NCBI GenBank assembly: GCA_011799875.1
Contig: CM022298.1
Location: 193,958,423-194,022,422, forward strand
Reading direction: 5' to 3'
DNA length: 64,000 nucleotides
DNA from: Thinopyrum elongatum
Lineage: Eukaryota > Streptophyta > Magnoliopsida > Poales > Poaceae
The notes beneath the pieces were generated by a model. It ran no database searches. It was not told where the DNA came from and worked only from the letters and a program-made list of their open reading frames with translations. The stretch's first letter is position 1. Each line of letters opens with the position of its first letter. Made by a program: the position numbers and the translations under genes. This document shows, piece by piece, positions 1-11,752 of this stretch.

Positions 1-1293
1 CTGTTCATGGTGTTAGCATGGTCGATCTGAAGTTTACTTCGAGAAGGACCGTGCAGCTAAAGAACATGCAACATGTCCCCACCATCAAGAAGAACCTCGT
101 TAGTGGCTCCCTTATGTGTATGAAGGGTTTAAGTTGGTCTTCGAGTCTAATAAAGTAGTTGTTAATATGGACTATTTGTTGGAAAAGGTTATGAATGTGG
201 AGGAATGTTCCGCCTTTCCCTCGCTGGTTTTTGTAATAAAGTTGTGAACAATATTCATTCGAGTGTTAATGAATCTGAAGTTTGGCATTCACATCTTTAT
301 CACATTAGTTTTGGTGTTATGATGCGGCTAGCAAAATTGAAATTAATCTCGAGTTTCACTTTAGTCAAAGGCTCTAAGTGTCATTCGTGTGTGCAATCTA
401 CGCAACCTCGCAAGCCTCACAAGACTGCGGAGGAGATACACTTGGCACCACTAGAACTCATACATTCTGATATTTGTGATATGAATGTTGTGTTGACTAA
501 AGGTGGAAATAAATACTTAATGATGTTGATAGATGATTCCACTAGATATTTCTATGTATATCTGTTAAATACTAAAGATGAGGCTCTACACTACTTTAAA
601 ATCTATAAGGTAGAAGTTAAGAATCAACTTGAAAAGAAAATTAAACGAGTCCGGTCAGATCATGGTCGAGAGTACTTCTCGAATGATTTTGATTCTTTTT
701 GTGCGGAATACAATATTATTCATGAGATTATGCCTCCCTATTCACCCCAGTCAAACGAGGTTGTTGAACGAAAAAATCGTACTCTAACTGATTTGGTTAA
801 CACCATGTTAGATACATCAGGTTTATCCAAGACATGGTGGGGGGCTATATTGACATCATGTAATGTCCTGAATAAAGTTTCGATGAAGGACAACGAGGTC
901 ACTCGCTGTGAGCAATGTGAGAAGAGAAGGACAACACTCTTGTACTTGCGTACTTGGGGCTGCTTGGCAAAAATCAATGTGCCGATCCCCAAAAAGCGTA
1001 AGCTTGGACCAAAGACCGTGAACTGTGTTAATTTGGGCTACGCTAAGAATAGCATTGGCTATAGATTTCTAGTAGTGAAATCTGAGGTACCACACGTGAA
1101 GGTCGGTACAATTATGGAGTCTAAGGATGCTACATTCTTTGAGGATATTTTTCCTATGAGAGATATGCAAAGAACTTCTAGACAGGAATCTGAGGAGACT
1201 CCTGAGCCTGCCATTCCTATGGAATATTATGAACAAACACATAATGAAAATCCTGAGGAGGATGACGAGGAAACCCTTGGTAGGGGCAAGTGA
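1..1293 (+). pseudogene. copia polyprotein fragment: GAG pre-integrase and integrase
   Basis: This encodes the protease/integrase junction and integrase core of copia element A, the enzyme that joins element cDNA to host DNA. Bases 1-204 continue the same protein in another frame (LKNMQHVPTIKKNLVSGS-like residues), so a frameshift lies near 200-230. From 205 an open frame runs to 1293. WHSHLYH with the later C-x2-C (CHSCVQ) forms the zinc-binding pre-integrase motif. The catalytic core has LIHSDICDMN, then DDSTRYFYVY, then a glutamate in VVERKNRTL. The usual SPQSNGVAER motif reads SPQSNEVVER here, so a normally invariant glycine is lost. The frame ends at a TGA at 1291-1293, where intact relatives continue into reverse transcriptase. 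Confidence 0.88.
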
Positions 1294-2483
1294 CAAATGA
1301 CTGCAAAGCCCTTTGGTAATGGTTTCCTCGTGTACCTCATGGATGATACTCCCTGCTTCTATTTCAGAAGCGTATGCATCTCTAGATGCTGACTATTGGA
1401 GGGATGCGGTCGTAGCGAGATGAATTCCATCATGGCTAACGGGACATGGGAAATCACTGAACATCCCTATGGTTGCAAACCATTGGAATGTAAGTGGGTG
1501 TTCAAAAAGAAGCTTAGGCCCGATGGTACGATTGAAAAGTACAAGGCTAGGCTTGTGGTCAAGGGTTATGCCCAGAAAGAAGAAGAAGATTTCTTCGATA
1601 CTTATACACCTATGGCCAGACTGACCACCATTCGAGTATTACTCTTGTTGGTGGCCTCACATGGTCTTCTCGTCCACCAGATGGATCTTAAGACTGATTT
1701 CCTGAACAAAGAGCTAGGCGAGGAAATCTACATTCAACATCCAGATGGCTTTGTAATAGATGGTCAGGAAGGAAAGGTGTGTAAGTTGCTCAGATATTCA
1801 TATGGCCTAAGACAAGCACCTAAGGAATGGCATAAGAAGTTCAATACAACCTTCACATCTGTCGGCTTCATTGTTAATGAAGCTAACAAATGTGTATACT
1901 ATCACCATGGTGGGGGCGAAGGAGTTATACTGTGCTTGTATGTTGACGACAGACTGATATTTGGAACCAACCTCAAAGTCATTGAGGAGGTCAAGTCATT
2001 TCTATCTCAAAACTTTGAGATGAAGGACCTTGGGGTGCCTATCTTGAACATCGAGCTACTGAGAGATGATGAGGGTGGGATTACACTTCTGCAATCCCAT
2101 TATGTTGAGAAGGTTTTGAGTCATTTTGGATATTCGGACTGCAAAATTTCTCAAATACCATATGATCCTAGTGTGCCAATTCAAAAGTTTGAAGGCACAA
2201 CTAAAGATGAATCGAGATACTCTCAAATTATTAGTTCACTCATGTATCTGGCGAGTGCAACGAGGCCAAACATCGCGTTTGCTGTGAGCAAGCTGAGCCA
2301 GTTTGTTTTCAATCCGGGTGATGTACATTGGCACGCTATTGAAAGAATTATGCGCTATCTGAAAGGTACTATAAACTATGGACACTATACCGGATACCCC
2401 TCGATACTTGAAGGGTATAGTGTTGCAAACTGGATCTCTGATGGTAATGAGATGAAGCCACAACTGGGTATATGTTTACTCTT
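1294..2483 (+). pseudogene. copia polyprotein fragment: reverse transcriptase and start of RNase H
   Basis: This is the reverse transcriptase of copia element A. The spacer 1294-1395 continues the polyprotein in other frames and contains stops. From 1396 the frame is open. Landmarks in order are NGTWEITEHP, KWVFKKKLRPDGTIEKYKAR, QMDLKTDFLN (usual QMDVKTAFLN, catalytic Asp kept), the catalytic LYVDD box near 1936-1950, SLMYLASATRP and the RNase H opening ANWISDGNE. The reading frame reaches GICLLFT and is then cut at 2483 by CACTA element 1. Residues after that point belong to the transposon. The protein resumes as LGGGTVSW beyond 31748. Confidence 0.92.
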
Positions 2484-2589
2484 CACTACAAAAAAAAGAC
2501 ACATCCGTGACATTTTGGGCCAAACGAATTTTTTTCCTGTCATGCTTATGACAGTTCTATGACGATAATTGTGACAAAAGCACGTATCA

Positions 2590-2720
2590 TCATAGATGTG
2601 GTGGGCTCCTACTTCTATGACAAAAAATCATGACAGAAAATGGGCTTTTCGTCCTGGGCGGGCCGGGGACGTACCTGCATGACATTCTTTGGGCCGTCCA
2701 TGACGAAAAAAATCGTGGTA
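2590..2720. repeat. left subterminal region of CACTA element 1
   Basis: Repeated ATGACA/CATGACA words and GGGCCGGG words match the composition of the opposite end in reverse orientation. Subterminal repeats of this kind are the known transposase-binding zones of CACTA elements. Short ORFs here are composition artefacts. Confidence 0.6.
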
Positions 2721-2999
2721 GAAGCGAGGGCGAGGAAAATTTCAGGGAGTTCCCGGTTACGGTGGGTGGTCGGGGCCGAGCGATGCACGGAGGTTTGCGC
2801 GTTTCTCTCGTACACGTACGCGCGTGTGTGCGAGGCGTTGGGCTATAACTGAACCTGAGCGAGGCGTTCACTTACTGAACCTGAGCGATTTCACTAGCTA
2901 CGTTACTGAACCCGAGCGATCGACTTGGCTGTTAACTGAACCCGAGTGATTCGATCCTTCGCTACTGCTGCTAACTAAAGCCGATCGAACCTGCTGCCT

Positions 3000-3330
3000 C
3001 ATGATGAACAGTGACCGTTGTTGGGGGTTGGATGAACAGGACCCCGTGGTAGTAGAGGTCGTTGCCGCTGGATGAACAGGACCCCGATCGAGGAGGCTGC
3101 CACACCCGAGCCGGTTGGGGGTGGATGAACAGAACCCCGTGGAGGGCTGGTTGAACAGTAGCCGGTGGAGGCTGGATGAACAGGACCCCGTGGAGGGCTG
3201 CTTGAATAGTAGCCGATGGAGGCTGGATGAACAGGACCCCATGGATGAACAGTAGCTGGTGGAGGCAGGAGGAAGTCGACGGTGGATGAACAGTAGCATG
3301 TGGAGGCTGGAGGAAGTCGATGGTGGATGA
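3000..3330. repeat. 51-bp minisatellite, GGATGAACAGGACCCC type
   Basis: The word GGATGAACAGGACCCC(G) with close variants recurs from about 3001, with unit starts at 3123, 3174 and 3225 giving a 51-bp period. Variants read AACAGTAGCCGGTGGAGG. Overlapping ORFs in several frames on the minus strand are repeats of the array and were not called as genes. Confidence 0.8.
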
Positions 3331-3760
3331 ACAGTCGCTCGTGGAGTCCCGTTTTGCGGTACGCCACACCCCTCCCGATGAACAGGACCCCGTTTCGACC
3401 GTAGGCGCTCCAACACAAGTCTGTTTCCTCCATTTTGTGGTACGCCACACCCCTCCCGATCAACATCACCCTGTTTCAACCACAGGCACTTGAACAGAAG
3501 GTCATTTCCTCTGTTCTGCGGTACGCCAGACCCTTCCCGATGAATAGGACCCTGTTTCGACCGTAGGCGGTCGAACAAAAGGCTGTTTCCTCCGTTCTGC
3601 TATACGCCGGACCTCGTTTCAGCTGTTACATGCAAGCCGGTTGGCTCCCGATGAACAGGCCGTATTCTGACCCAGTTGGTTGCCTCCCGATGAACACGTT
3701 GTTGTTTCCTCCGTTCTGACCCAGCCGGTTGGCAGCCGATGAATAGGACGCCATCGCTGT
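3330..3760. repeat. 81-bp minisatellite
   Basis: TACGCC starts at 3360, 3441, 3522 and 3603, an exact 81-bp period over four copies. Each copy includes TCCCGATGAACAGGACC, TTTCGACCGTAGGCG and GTTTCCTCCGTTCTG. Diverged further copies run to about 3750. The GATGAACAGGACC core is shared with the 51-bp array just upstream. Confidence 0.85.
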
Positions 3761-3959
3761 ACGTGTTTGAGACCACACCCGTATGTACGTACGTGGCCGT
3801 CTTTTTTGCAGCGTAGCTGTCGTATGTGTACAGGATTTAGACGGGACTGCTTGAATTGCTACCGCTCCTTACTCGGCCACGGTTCATCGTGGCAGACAGA
3901 CCGATCGAGCGGGATGTACGCAGACAATGCTACGTACGCTTCGACTGGCTGGGTCCCAG

Positions 3960-5490
3960 CAGTTAGGGAGGACAAGGAGGCACTTCCTTGCGTGCGAATA
4001 TATAGCTGGCGGGTCCCAACGATCAGCGGCGGAATCATATATTTTTTGCCCATAATAAGGAGGCACTTCCTTGCGTGCAAAGATGTTGTTGGTGGGTCCC
4101 AGCTGTCAGGGGCAGGAATAAGGAGGCACTTCCTTCCTTGCGAAGATATACATGGTGGGTCCCAGCTTTCAGGGGGAGGAATAATTTTATTTTCGCGTAA
4201 TAAGGAGGCGGTTGCATGCGTGCGTCCATGGACCTGGTGCGTCCCCACTGTCAGCCTCTTCACGTGCAGTCCTCTTCCGATGACTCTCGTTTGTTGACCA
4301 TGTTGACCACACCACGCCGAGCGCACCAAGGCGGTGGACGACGGCGAGGCCCCGGACAGGAATGACCCGGAGATGGGGAAGATGTGGCAGTGGAGTCGCA
4401 GCCTGAGAAGAGTACGATGTACAAGGGTTGACTGGTTCAGTGCGGCCTGGGGCTACGGTCGGCGGAGAATAACAGGAGGGGTGGAGGGGTGGAGGGATGG
4501 CCTGGCCGGCGGTGGAGTAGCACTTCGCAGTGAGGCGTGCGAAGCAGCGCCGCGGGCCGCCAGAGGCGGGAGCAAGAGGTCCCGCCGGCGCTGGAGGAAG
4601 AAGACGAGAGATTGAAGATGCATGCCGGTGGCCGTTGGATGTACATCCAACGACTACAAATGTCAGAATCATTTTGTTGACTAATTTGACAACGCCTTCC
4701 ATAGGCGACCTAATGGCTCACATGTCAGACTCCTTACGTGCGAAGATCTAGCTGGTGGGTCCTAGCTATCAAGGGGAGGAATAATATTTTTTTCCCATAA
4801 TAAGGAGGCACTTCCTTGCGTGCGAAGATTTAGCTGCTGGGTCCCAGCTGTCCGGGAGAGAAAACATTTTTTCCGGGTAATAAGGACGCACTTGCTTGCG
4901 TGCGAAGATGTAGCTGGTGGGTCAGTGGGTCCAAGATGTCAGGGGGAGGAATAATATTTTTTCGGCCTAATAAGGAGCCAGTTGCATGCGTGCGTCCATG
5001 AATAGGTGCGTCCCCACTATCAGCCTCTCCACATATTGTCCTCCTTCGATGACTCTCGTTTGTTGACCACGTTGACTACGCAGTGCCGAGCCCGCCAAGG
5101 CGATGAACGACGGCGAGGCCCCGGACGGGAACGAGCCGGAGATGGGAAGACGCGACAGTGGAGTCGCAGATGGAGAGGAGTACGAGGGTTAACTGCCTCT
5201 GGTGTGGCGTGGGGCTGCAGTCGGTGGAGAAGAACAGGAGGTGTGCAGGGCTGGAGGGATAGCCTGGCCGGCGATGGCGTAGCGCTTCGCAGCGATGCGT
5301 GCTAAGCAGAGCCACTAGCCGCCGGAGGCCGGAGCAGGCGGTCCCGGCGGCGCCGGAGGAAGAAGACGAGAGATTGAAGATGCATACCGACCATTGGATA
5401 TAAATCCAATGGTTGGGGATGTCAGAATCATTTGTTGACTTAGTTGACAACACCTTGCGTAGGCTTCGACCTATTGGCCCACATGTCAGC
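3960..5490. repeat. two-copy 770-bp tandem duplication with an internal short array
   Basis: GTTGCATGCG followed by the same roughly 500-bp GC-rich block occurs at 4211 and 4981, a 770-bp spacing. Each large unit opens with three or four shorter repeats carrying AAGGAGGCACTTCCTTGCG and GTGGGTCCCAGCTGTCAG. The GC-rich block (about 4330-4640 and 5090-5390) has ORFs on both strands and ends with AAGACGAGAGATTGAAGATG in both copies. It looks like the 5' part of a captured gene, but no family was recognised. Confidence 0.8.
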
Positions 5491-5976
5491 CTGCAAAAAT
5501 GCAGAACATATTTAACCCTTTTTTTGAGAGAAACATATTTAACCCATATTTTCTATAATTTACAGTCAATTTGCTGGGCTGGGTGAACAAATACTATAGA
5601 GTCAGTGCGGCCCATTAATTTTTTTTCTAAGAAATCACAGTAGATTTACACTTTCTTGAAATACACGGATTTGCTGGGCTTGTTGTAAATAAATTGATAG
5701 GTTAGACGGTGCAATTAGTATCAAAAAATAAACGGGAGGTGGACATTTTATTATATATAAAATTAGCTAATTAGCGAGTTATTGCTCAAAGGAAAAATGA
5801 GCGCGTTATTGTTACATCGGTCCTTAAATCTTCGCAACTTTTGTGAGCAATCACCAGGATTTTCGTTGCCTTAACCACGATTTCCCTTTCCAACTTCTGT
5901 TAAACATTTATTTTTATAAGTTGATAAGACATGGGATGTTTTTATAATGTATATATAAGTTTCAATTAAATATACG

Positions 5977-6021
<45 letters not shown>

Positions 6022-6415
6022 TAAATATATATATAATGTGGTTAGAAAGGAAAACATAAATTGGACCCGGCATTCTTATTCTTATATATAGAAAAATAGA
6101 ACAGAGATCTGCGTTTTGTTATAAAAAGATAGATTGGGTTGCTGATGTTTAAGAAAAAATAAAACCTAGGCTGGGAGGCCCATAGGTCGGTACATACATG
6201 ATGGACCTCAAAAAATTAAGTTGAAACCATGGTCTCGCCATGTCGTGGGCTGCGCATGTTAAATAACATAACCTAGGCCGACCTGATACTAGTTCGCCCT
6301 CTGAAAAATATGATACCTGCTACTGCTAGATCCCTGATACCCCTAAAAAATAACTCCCCGATGACAGCTTCGTTGTAAAAAAACATTTATTGACTAGGCT
6401 GACAAACCCGTGGAT
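5491..6415. other. AT-rich stretch without a gene
   Basis: No coding frame, RNA gene or element terminus was recognised. It contains an (ATA)n microsatellite at about 5976-6021 followed by TATATA runs. Confidence 0.5.
5976..6021. repeat. (ATA)n microsatellite
   Basis: About fifteen tandem ATA/TAA triplets are visible, followed by a short AT dinucleotide stretch. Confidence 0.95.
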
Positions 6416-6901
6416 TTAAGAGCGGGCGGGGAGCACGACACAAGGCAGCGCCGCCGGCCCCTGAGCGGCAACAGGCAGTCCGGCCGCGCTGCTGGTTTGG
6501 GCGGCGGGAGAACAACCAGAGGGAAGACTGAAGAAGCACATCAGACGTGAATTATTCTTTTCAATGGATGGCTCTCGATGGCGTATTTTTTTACTTGCCT
6601 CTGCACGATACAACTTGTATTTTTAGCCTCCCAGTCCATGGCGGACCAGCAGCCCATTTGCTGGGCGGGCCAACCTACAGAAAGCAGTACTTGATTTTTC
6701 ATCAAGGCCCAAAAACAATGCAGTATTATGTTTGTTTTTTCGGCCAAAAACATTATGGCGGGGGTTGAGCGGGAAGGGGGGAGACTGAGCAAAAAGATAA
6801 AAAAAGGAGCTCACGCGTTGTTGCTACCCTAACAAGCAGGTGCCATTCTTCTCGGAACAAAGGTGTGCCGTGTGACACTCACACGTCACAATCCCACTGT
6901 A

Positions 6902-7143
6902 TCTCTACTCTTATAAAAAAAACAGAGTTGGTGATGATGGTGTGCCTGCCATCCTGCAATATAGGCCGTTCGATTTATATCTGATGGATAGGAAGGAACT
7001 ATGGCAATTTTTCAAAAAGATACCCACACCCCTCTCCACATTTGCAAATAAGGCCTTCCCTCACTCATCCTTTTCTCCCACAAGATAAACTGCTGATACA
7101 AATGCATCTTGATGTTCCGTGCAACGCATGGGCATCTTGCTAG
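6902..7143 (+). mobile_element. short non-autonomous Helitron, 242 bp
   Basis: It starts TCTCTACTCTTATAAAA directly after an A (6901) and ends CTAG directly before a T (7144), the A/T insertion rule of Helitrons. The 3' end carries a hairpin: CCGTGC, loop AAC, GCATGG, a 6-bp stem with one G-T wobble, ending 8 nt before CTAG. The 5' TCTCTACT and the 3' GGGCATCTTGCTAG resemble common grass Helitron families. There is no terminal inverted repeat and no target duplication, as expected. It codes for nothing. Confidence 0.78.
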
Positions 7144-7459
7144 TACATTCTAACTATTCACACACAAGTACAACAGAAAAGGTAAACATTCAGGTCAAAC
7201 TCAGGTTCACAGGATACGTTCATATTCATAGCCAACATTGGCAATCAACAACTCAAAAAATTCATGTATAGACAAGTTCAGAATGCCTATGCATCCAAAT
7301 GATTCATACTTAGATCACAAGCCAATATTCATAGCTAACATTCACAAAAGATTTAGATATACACAAGTTCAGCATGTTTACGCATCCAAATGATTGAGAG
7401 AACACAACCAATATCATCCATCAACACACATTAATCATCTACGATACAGACGGGCAAGT

Positions 7460-7800
7460 GATGTTCACTCGATGGTACTTCTTGCTAAAATTAATGCTTG
7501 TCTGAGCAAACTTTTGAGTACATAAGAGGCAGCAGAGACCATCTGAACTTTGCTTGTAGGTTTATCCTCATGATAGTGGCCTTGATGTCACAACAGGTTT
7601 GAGCAACTTCGCCACTACTTTCATCCAACTACTTTCACTCGGTGGTACTTCTTGGTAAAATTAATGCTTGTCTGAGCAAACTTTCGAGTACATAAGAGGC
7701 AGCACAGACTATCTAAACTTTGCTTGTAGGTTTATCCTCATGATAGTGGCCTTGATGCCACGAGAGGTTTGAGCAACTTGGCCACTACTTTCATCCAACT
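7460..7800. repeat. 170-bp tandem duplication
   Basis: The segment TTCACTCG(A/G)TGGTACTTCTTG followed by AAATTAATGCTTGTCTGAGC occurs at about 7465 and again at about 7635, and the similarity continues to the end of each copy (CCACTACTTTCATCCAACTA). A third, more diverged copy starts near 8104. No coding frame spans them. Confidence 0.8.
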
Positions 7801-7885
7801 AATTTACTGGCCATCTTTGTCCTGTATCTCGCCAAAAATCTACATTGAAGACAACAAATGAGGCTATCGACAAAATGAACCACCC

Positions 7886-10090
7886 AAAATTTTTGTGCAG
7901 TTCAACTGAAATGGAGCATCACAGGCATGCAGACTGGTTAAGTGCCATATGAATATATGCGTCTAAGAACTTGTCTAGAATCTTCAGACTCCATGGCACA
8001 CAGTTCACTACCAGCATACGAGCCGATAACCTAAAAGCGCAGGTTGGGACCAAAGACTGGACTGCGTTTTTCAGGGCTATGCGCCAAGCAATATTGTTGG
8101 TGTTCACTCTAGCACTTCTTCTTGTCAATATCGATGCTTGTCTGAGTGAACTTGCGAGTACAAAGCAGCAGCATAAGTATCTGTCCATCTGATCTTTTTG
8201 TGCAATTCTACTAAAATCGGCCAATGTAACGATTTGCCTGCGAGTTTAGGCTCACAAGTTACTACTTTATGAAATCGGCCAACAGTAGAACAATACAAAA
8301 TTACCATTAGATATGACAAGCACAATAATCAGGATGAATACTGGTACCAACCTGTGTGAGGAAGCATATCAATTAGTGCTTCCTTTGACTGGAAACTGAG
8401 ATAAGCCACTGTCAGGAAAGGAATGCGGCAGTCGAGGCAATGAACCACCCAAAGTTTTTTTGTAGTTCAACTGAAATCGAGCATCCCTGTTGGCACATAT
8501 ATAGAGAAAGTGAGATTACTGTAATAGTGGCACTAGTTGATGAAACATACACTAACAAATAGAAGCATCCTCATTATCCTAATGGGTAAAGTTAGCAACA
8601 TAGTAGCCTTGCTTAAAGAGAGGTATTAGTTTATATTATCAGTGCCAATTAGCTCAACACTCAAAGCATTGCCATGTATCATAGCTTGCAAGGATTTAAC
8701 GTGCAAAGATAAAGGACTTTCTCATGACAGTAGCAAAACAGTAGCACGATACAAATAGAGATGACAACACACTAATCTAGATGAAGGCCTTAGGCCGGTA
8801 CCAACCTGAGCAAGGAAGCTTATTCAACTAGTCCCAGAAGAGAAGATAAAGCACTAACTGGAATCATTCAATAGTACATATTTTTGTGCACTTCCAATGT
8901 ACGTTTGACATCACTCTTGTTTACCAGTGCTGAGATTATATCAAGAGATTATCAAGAACTTCCAGCAGAGTTAAAGCACTGGCTGGGATAAAGTTCATTG
9001 TATCCCCTTGTGCAGTTCCACTAAAATGTACGAATGACACAACATGATCCCGGTTTGCACAAGTAGGAACTAGGTGAAACCTTCATTAGCTTAGTGAGGA
9101 AGGATAGAAAGACAATAGCATATTACTTTAACAATAGCATCAAAGCATGATGACAATACAGTAGGAAAACATTGGCTCATTGAACCAGTGGCAATAAATT
9201 GAGATGCAAAACAATAGCATTACTATCTCATGACACTGCCAAGATCCCCTCCAGGCTCCACCACCACATGGTCCACCTGCACACACACACACACACGCGT
9301 ACATGATTCAGCATGAGGTGCTACTAAAGATTTGTCTAATTCCGATAGGACAATTAGGCAGCGATTAATTAGTGCTGCTTAACACTCCTAATTGATTAAT
9401 GACCTTGCAAGAGAGGCAGCAAAAGTGGAAGGGCTCCTGGAGGATCGTCTCACATGTGAGGCAGACGTTGCCGGAGCCCTTGAATGGCCTCGACTGAGGC
9501 CTCGGCGTCAGAAAGTTCACCTTGGCACTGTTGATCGTGTAGGGCTGGGTCACACATGCATCCAGAATCTAGTTAATTAGTATGATGTGTCGTCAAGCCA
9601 AGTACTACTCTGCTATGTACTACAAGTGCATTTCTTCAAGTAAATTAATACTAGTAGCAACACAGCAATACAATACCACTAGCAAGATGTCAGGATAAAA
9701 TAGGACGGTACCAGCGTGTGATCCTTCTTCATTTCCTTCTTCTGCTTCTTCTTCTTCTTTGTCTTCCTCTTCTTGGTCTATTTCTCTTTCTCCTCACCAA
9801 TTGGTGAAACCAAGTACATGATTGGCCTTCAATGTCGGATTTGGTTTTGTTAGTGAGGGAGTACAAGTCTACTAGTAAACAATAGCATTATTTTCTCACG
9901 GCAGTTACAAAATAGAGGTGAACACATGCATTAAATATCATTCTTACCTAAGGGAAGGTTAGGGTGCCAATATGGAGGATGAAGATTGGAACACAGATCT
10001 CCATTTGTGTAGTTCTACTAAAATCAACCAACGGTTCTGGTGTGACATTCCAGTTAAAAAGAAGTGATTTTTGTGCAGTGCACCAAAAGG
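7886..10090 (+). repeat. dispersed same-orientation motif TTTGTGCAGTTC-n-ACTAAAAT
   Basis: The motif TTTGTGCAGTTC followed by ACTRAAAT recurs near 7893, 8197, 8458, 8886, 9012, 10003 and, shortened, 10070, always on the + strand and 60 to 1000 bp apart. Copies near 7880 and 8440 share a longer flank (ATGAACCACCCAAA). On the minus strand it reads as short ILVELHK-like peptides. This looks like an amplified intronic or exon-like module of a decayed gene, but the origin is unknown. Confidence 0.55.
9223..9567 (-). pseudogene. PLATZ zinc-binding protein, two-exon fragment
   Basis: PLATZ proteins are plant-specific zinc-dependent DNA-binding proteins that bind A/T-rich DNA in the nucleus. Exon A (about 9567 to 9404) encodes the second half of the PLATZ domain: INSAKV, FLTPRPQSRPFKGSG, then C-x2-C (CLTC) and EPFHFC followed by CK, so the zinc-ligand cysteines are kept. 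The exon stops at AAG before a GT at 9403. Exon B begins at 9276 after a long GT tract and CAG; it encodes VDHVVVEPGGDL and stops at TAG 9223-9225. VDH after the last CK is where the intron of grass PLATZ genes falls. The first zinc-binding half and the start codon were not found. The fragment lies inside CACTA element 1, so capture from a host gene is the likely origin. Confidence 0.8.
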
Positions 10091-10159
10091 TCGCAATAGC
10101 ATCGAGGTGAAATGTATATTCGTGTTTGCACAAAAAGCTACAAAGGAAACAGTCAGAGT

Positions 10160-10680
10160 CTCAAACAATTACTGGCAAAAACAATTGGTTAAACTTGTGA
10201 TGACTTGTAACAGTGGAATGGCTTCATTTTACCAGGGGCATTAGATTAAGAACAGCTAAATAAGTTGCTCTAAGGACATGGGATAGTGGGTGCACCAGCA
10301 GTCCAGCACCATGTACCTAAACTGGGGCAGAAAGTGGTGATTCAGAGTTTGTTGCCCCGAGAAACAAACATCCAAGCAACATATCTGGGTTGGTCTCATC
10401 TTTGTTCACTTTAGCCACCTATTCGTATGTGTGGATAGCAAATCTAGTCCTGGCCATACCAGTGTGTAAAGCATTTCACCTTTATTTCCGTTTTTGACCA
10501 AGAGACCGGTTGGATGGCCAGTCTGTACTACTTTCAGCTCCTTTCTTTCGTGTTTGTACCAAGTCCTATGTACATACTACATCTTTTCCCCCTTTCTATC
10601 CTGTTTGAACCAAGTACTATAAGATTTGACTACATGAAGTAGCTTTACCTCTAACAACAGAAAAAAATTAGGTGGTGTTG
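10160..10680. other. stretch without recognised features
   Basis: No gene, repeat or element end was seen here. Confidence 0.4.
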
Positions 10681-10815
10681 GACAATTCGATCGAGCCTAG
10701 CTACGTGGGGGGCTGAGAGGTAGAAAATGATACGCATGCAGCGACGTAGCGAGCTGTGGAAGTAGAGATAGGCCGGTTTCGAAGTAAGATATACCTGAAG
10801 GTCGTCGGGGTGTGG

Positions 10816-11140
10816 CTAAGTGGGGGGCAGGAGGCCGGATCCACCGACACTACGGAAGTGACCAAGGGATCGGAGGACCTCCCGCACCAGCGCTCGGCCA
10901 GAGATAACGGTGCGGCCGGCAGTGGGTTCCTCCCTCATCGTCGATGACGGCCTAAACGCTGCCCCTCCTCCCCTTCCCCGGCGGAGGGGATGCGTCAGGA
11001 TCTGTAACCAGCGGTGAGGATAGAAAGGCAGTGTGACCACCGCTATCTTGTTTAGATCTGGAGAGGATGAGAGTGTGTGAATAGAGCAACCCTAGCAAGG
11101 AAGCGCGGAGGCTCCTGCCTATATATAGAGAGTATATACG
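10816..11140 (-). promoter_or_regulatory. possible core promoter and 5' leader, minus strand
   Basis: Read on the minus strand, TATATATAGGCAGGAGCC (about 11130-11113) is followed by a C-rich leader and, 150-200 bp on, GC-rich sequence with the first ATG in ATGAGGGAGGAAC. The layout resembles a grass promoter and 5' UTR. It points toward the PLATZ fragment 1.3 kb downstream and might be its remnant promoter, but the intervening first exon was not recognised. Confidence 0.35.
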
Positions 11141-11276
11141 AATAGTGGGGTAGTTTTCTTTTTTCACTCCATCGAAACAATCGTTTAAAATTGTGTACGT
11201 GCCAGGTCGCCGTTTTTTTGAGTTGTTGATTGTTTTTTCAGATAGCCACCCGCTTATTCCAAGTGGTGTGTAGGGG

Positions 11277-11575
11277 TGGATTAATGAGCTGCTCAGCTTG
11301 TTAAGTTCATGCTTGTTAAGCTCGTGGTCATTAAGTTTGGCCCGTTAAGCTCCGAAAGATTAACGAGCAAAAAACCCTGCTCGGCTCGGTTCGTTCGAAG
11401 CTCGTTAAAAAAATCACGTAAGATGAAACATGTGTTGTGTTGTTACTAACGAACTTAGCGTGAAACTCGTTAGGTGGTTCATTAAGCTCCTTAAGAAATT
11501 GATGATTGGCTTTGTTCATTAAGAAGCGATCACGAGGATAACAAGCCGAACTATCGAGGGCTCATTAACGGTGTG
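11277..11575. repeat. cluster of GTTAAGCTC/TTAACGAGC words
   Basis: About ten copies of GTTAAGCTC-type words and their reverse complement occur within 300 bp, giving strong local self-complementarity. It may be the remnant of an inverted-repeat element. No coding frame is convincing. Confidence 0.5.
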
Positions 11576-11752
11576 CCAGGTCGCACTTTGTATCATTCAA
11601 GTCTGGTACTAGACCCTCCATTAAGTGAACAACCACCACCTCGTAAGAACTGTGAACAAGCCCATGGCTCAAATTATTGAAAACATGGGCTGCACCAACA
11701 TGCATTATTATTTATATTTTCTATGTGGGAGTATCCTCAAAACAAAATGTGA

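Noticed and set aside
3000..3580. Overlapping minus-strand ORFs of 150-226 codons
   Set aside because: They translate the 51-bp and 81-bp minisatellites in several frames at once, so openness follows from repetition; no start context or domain.
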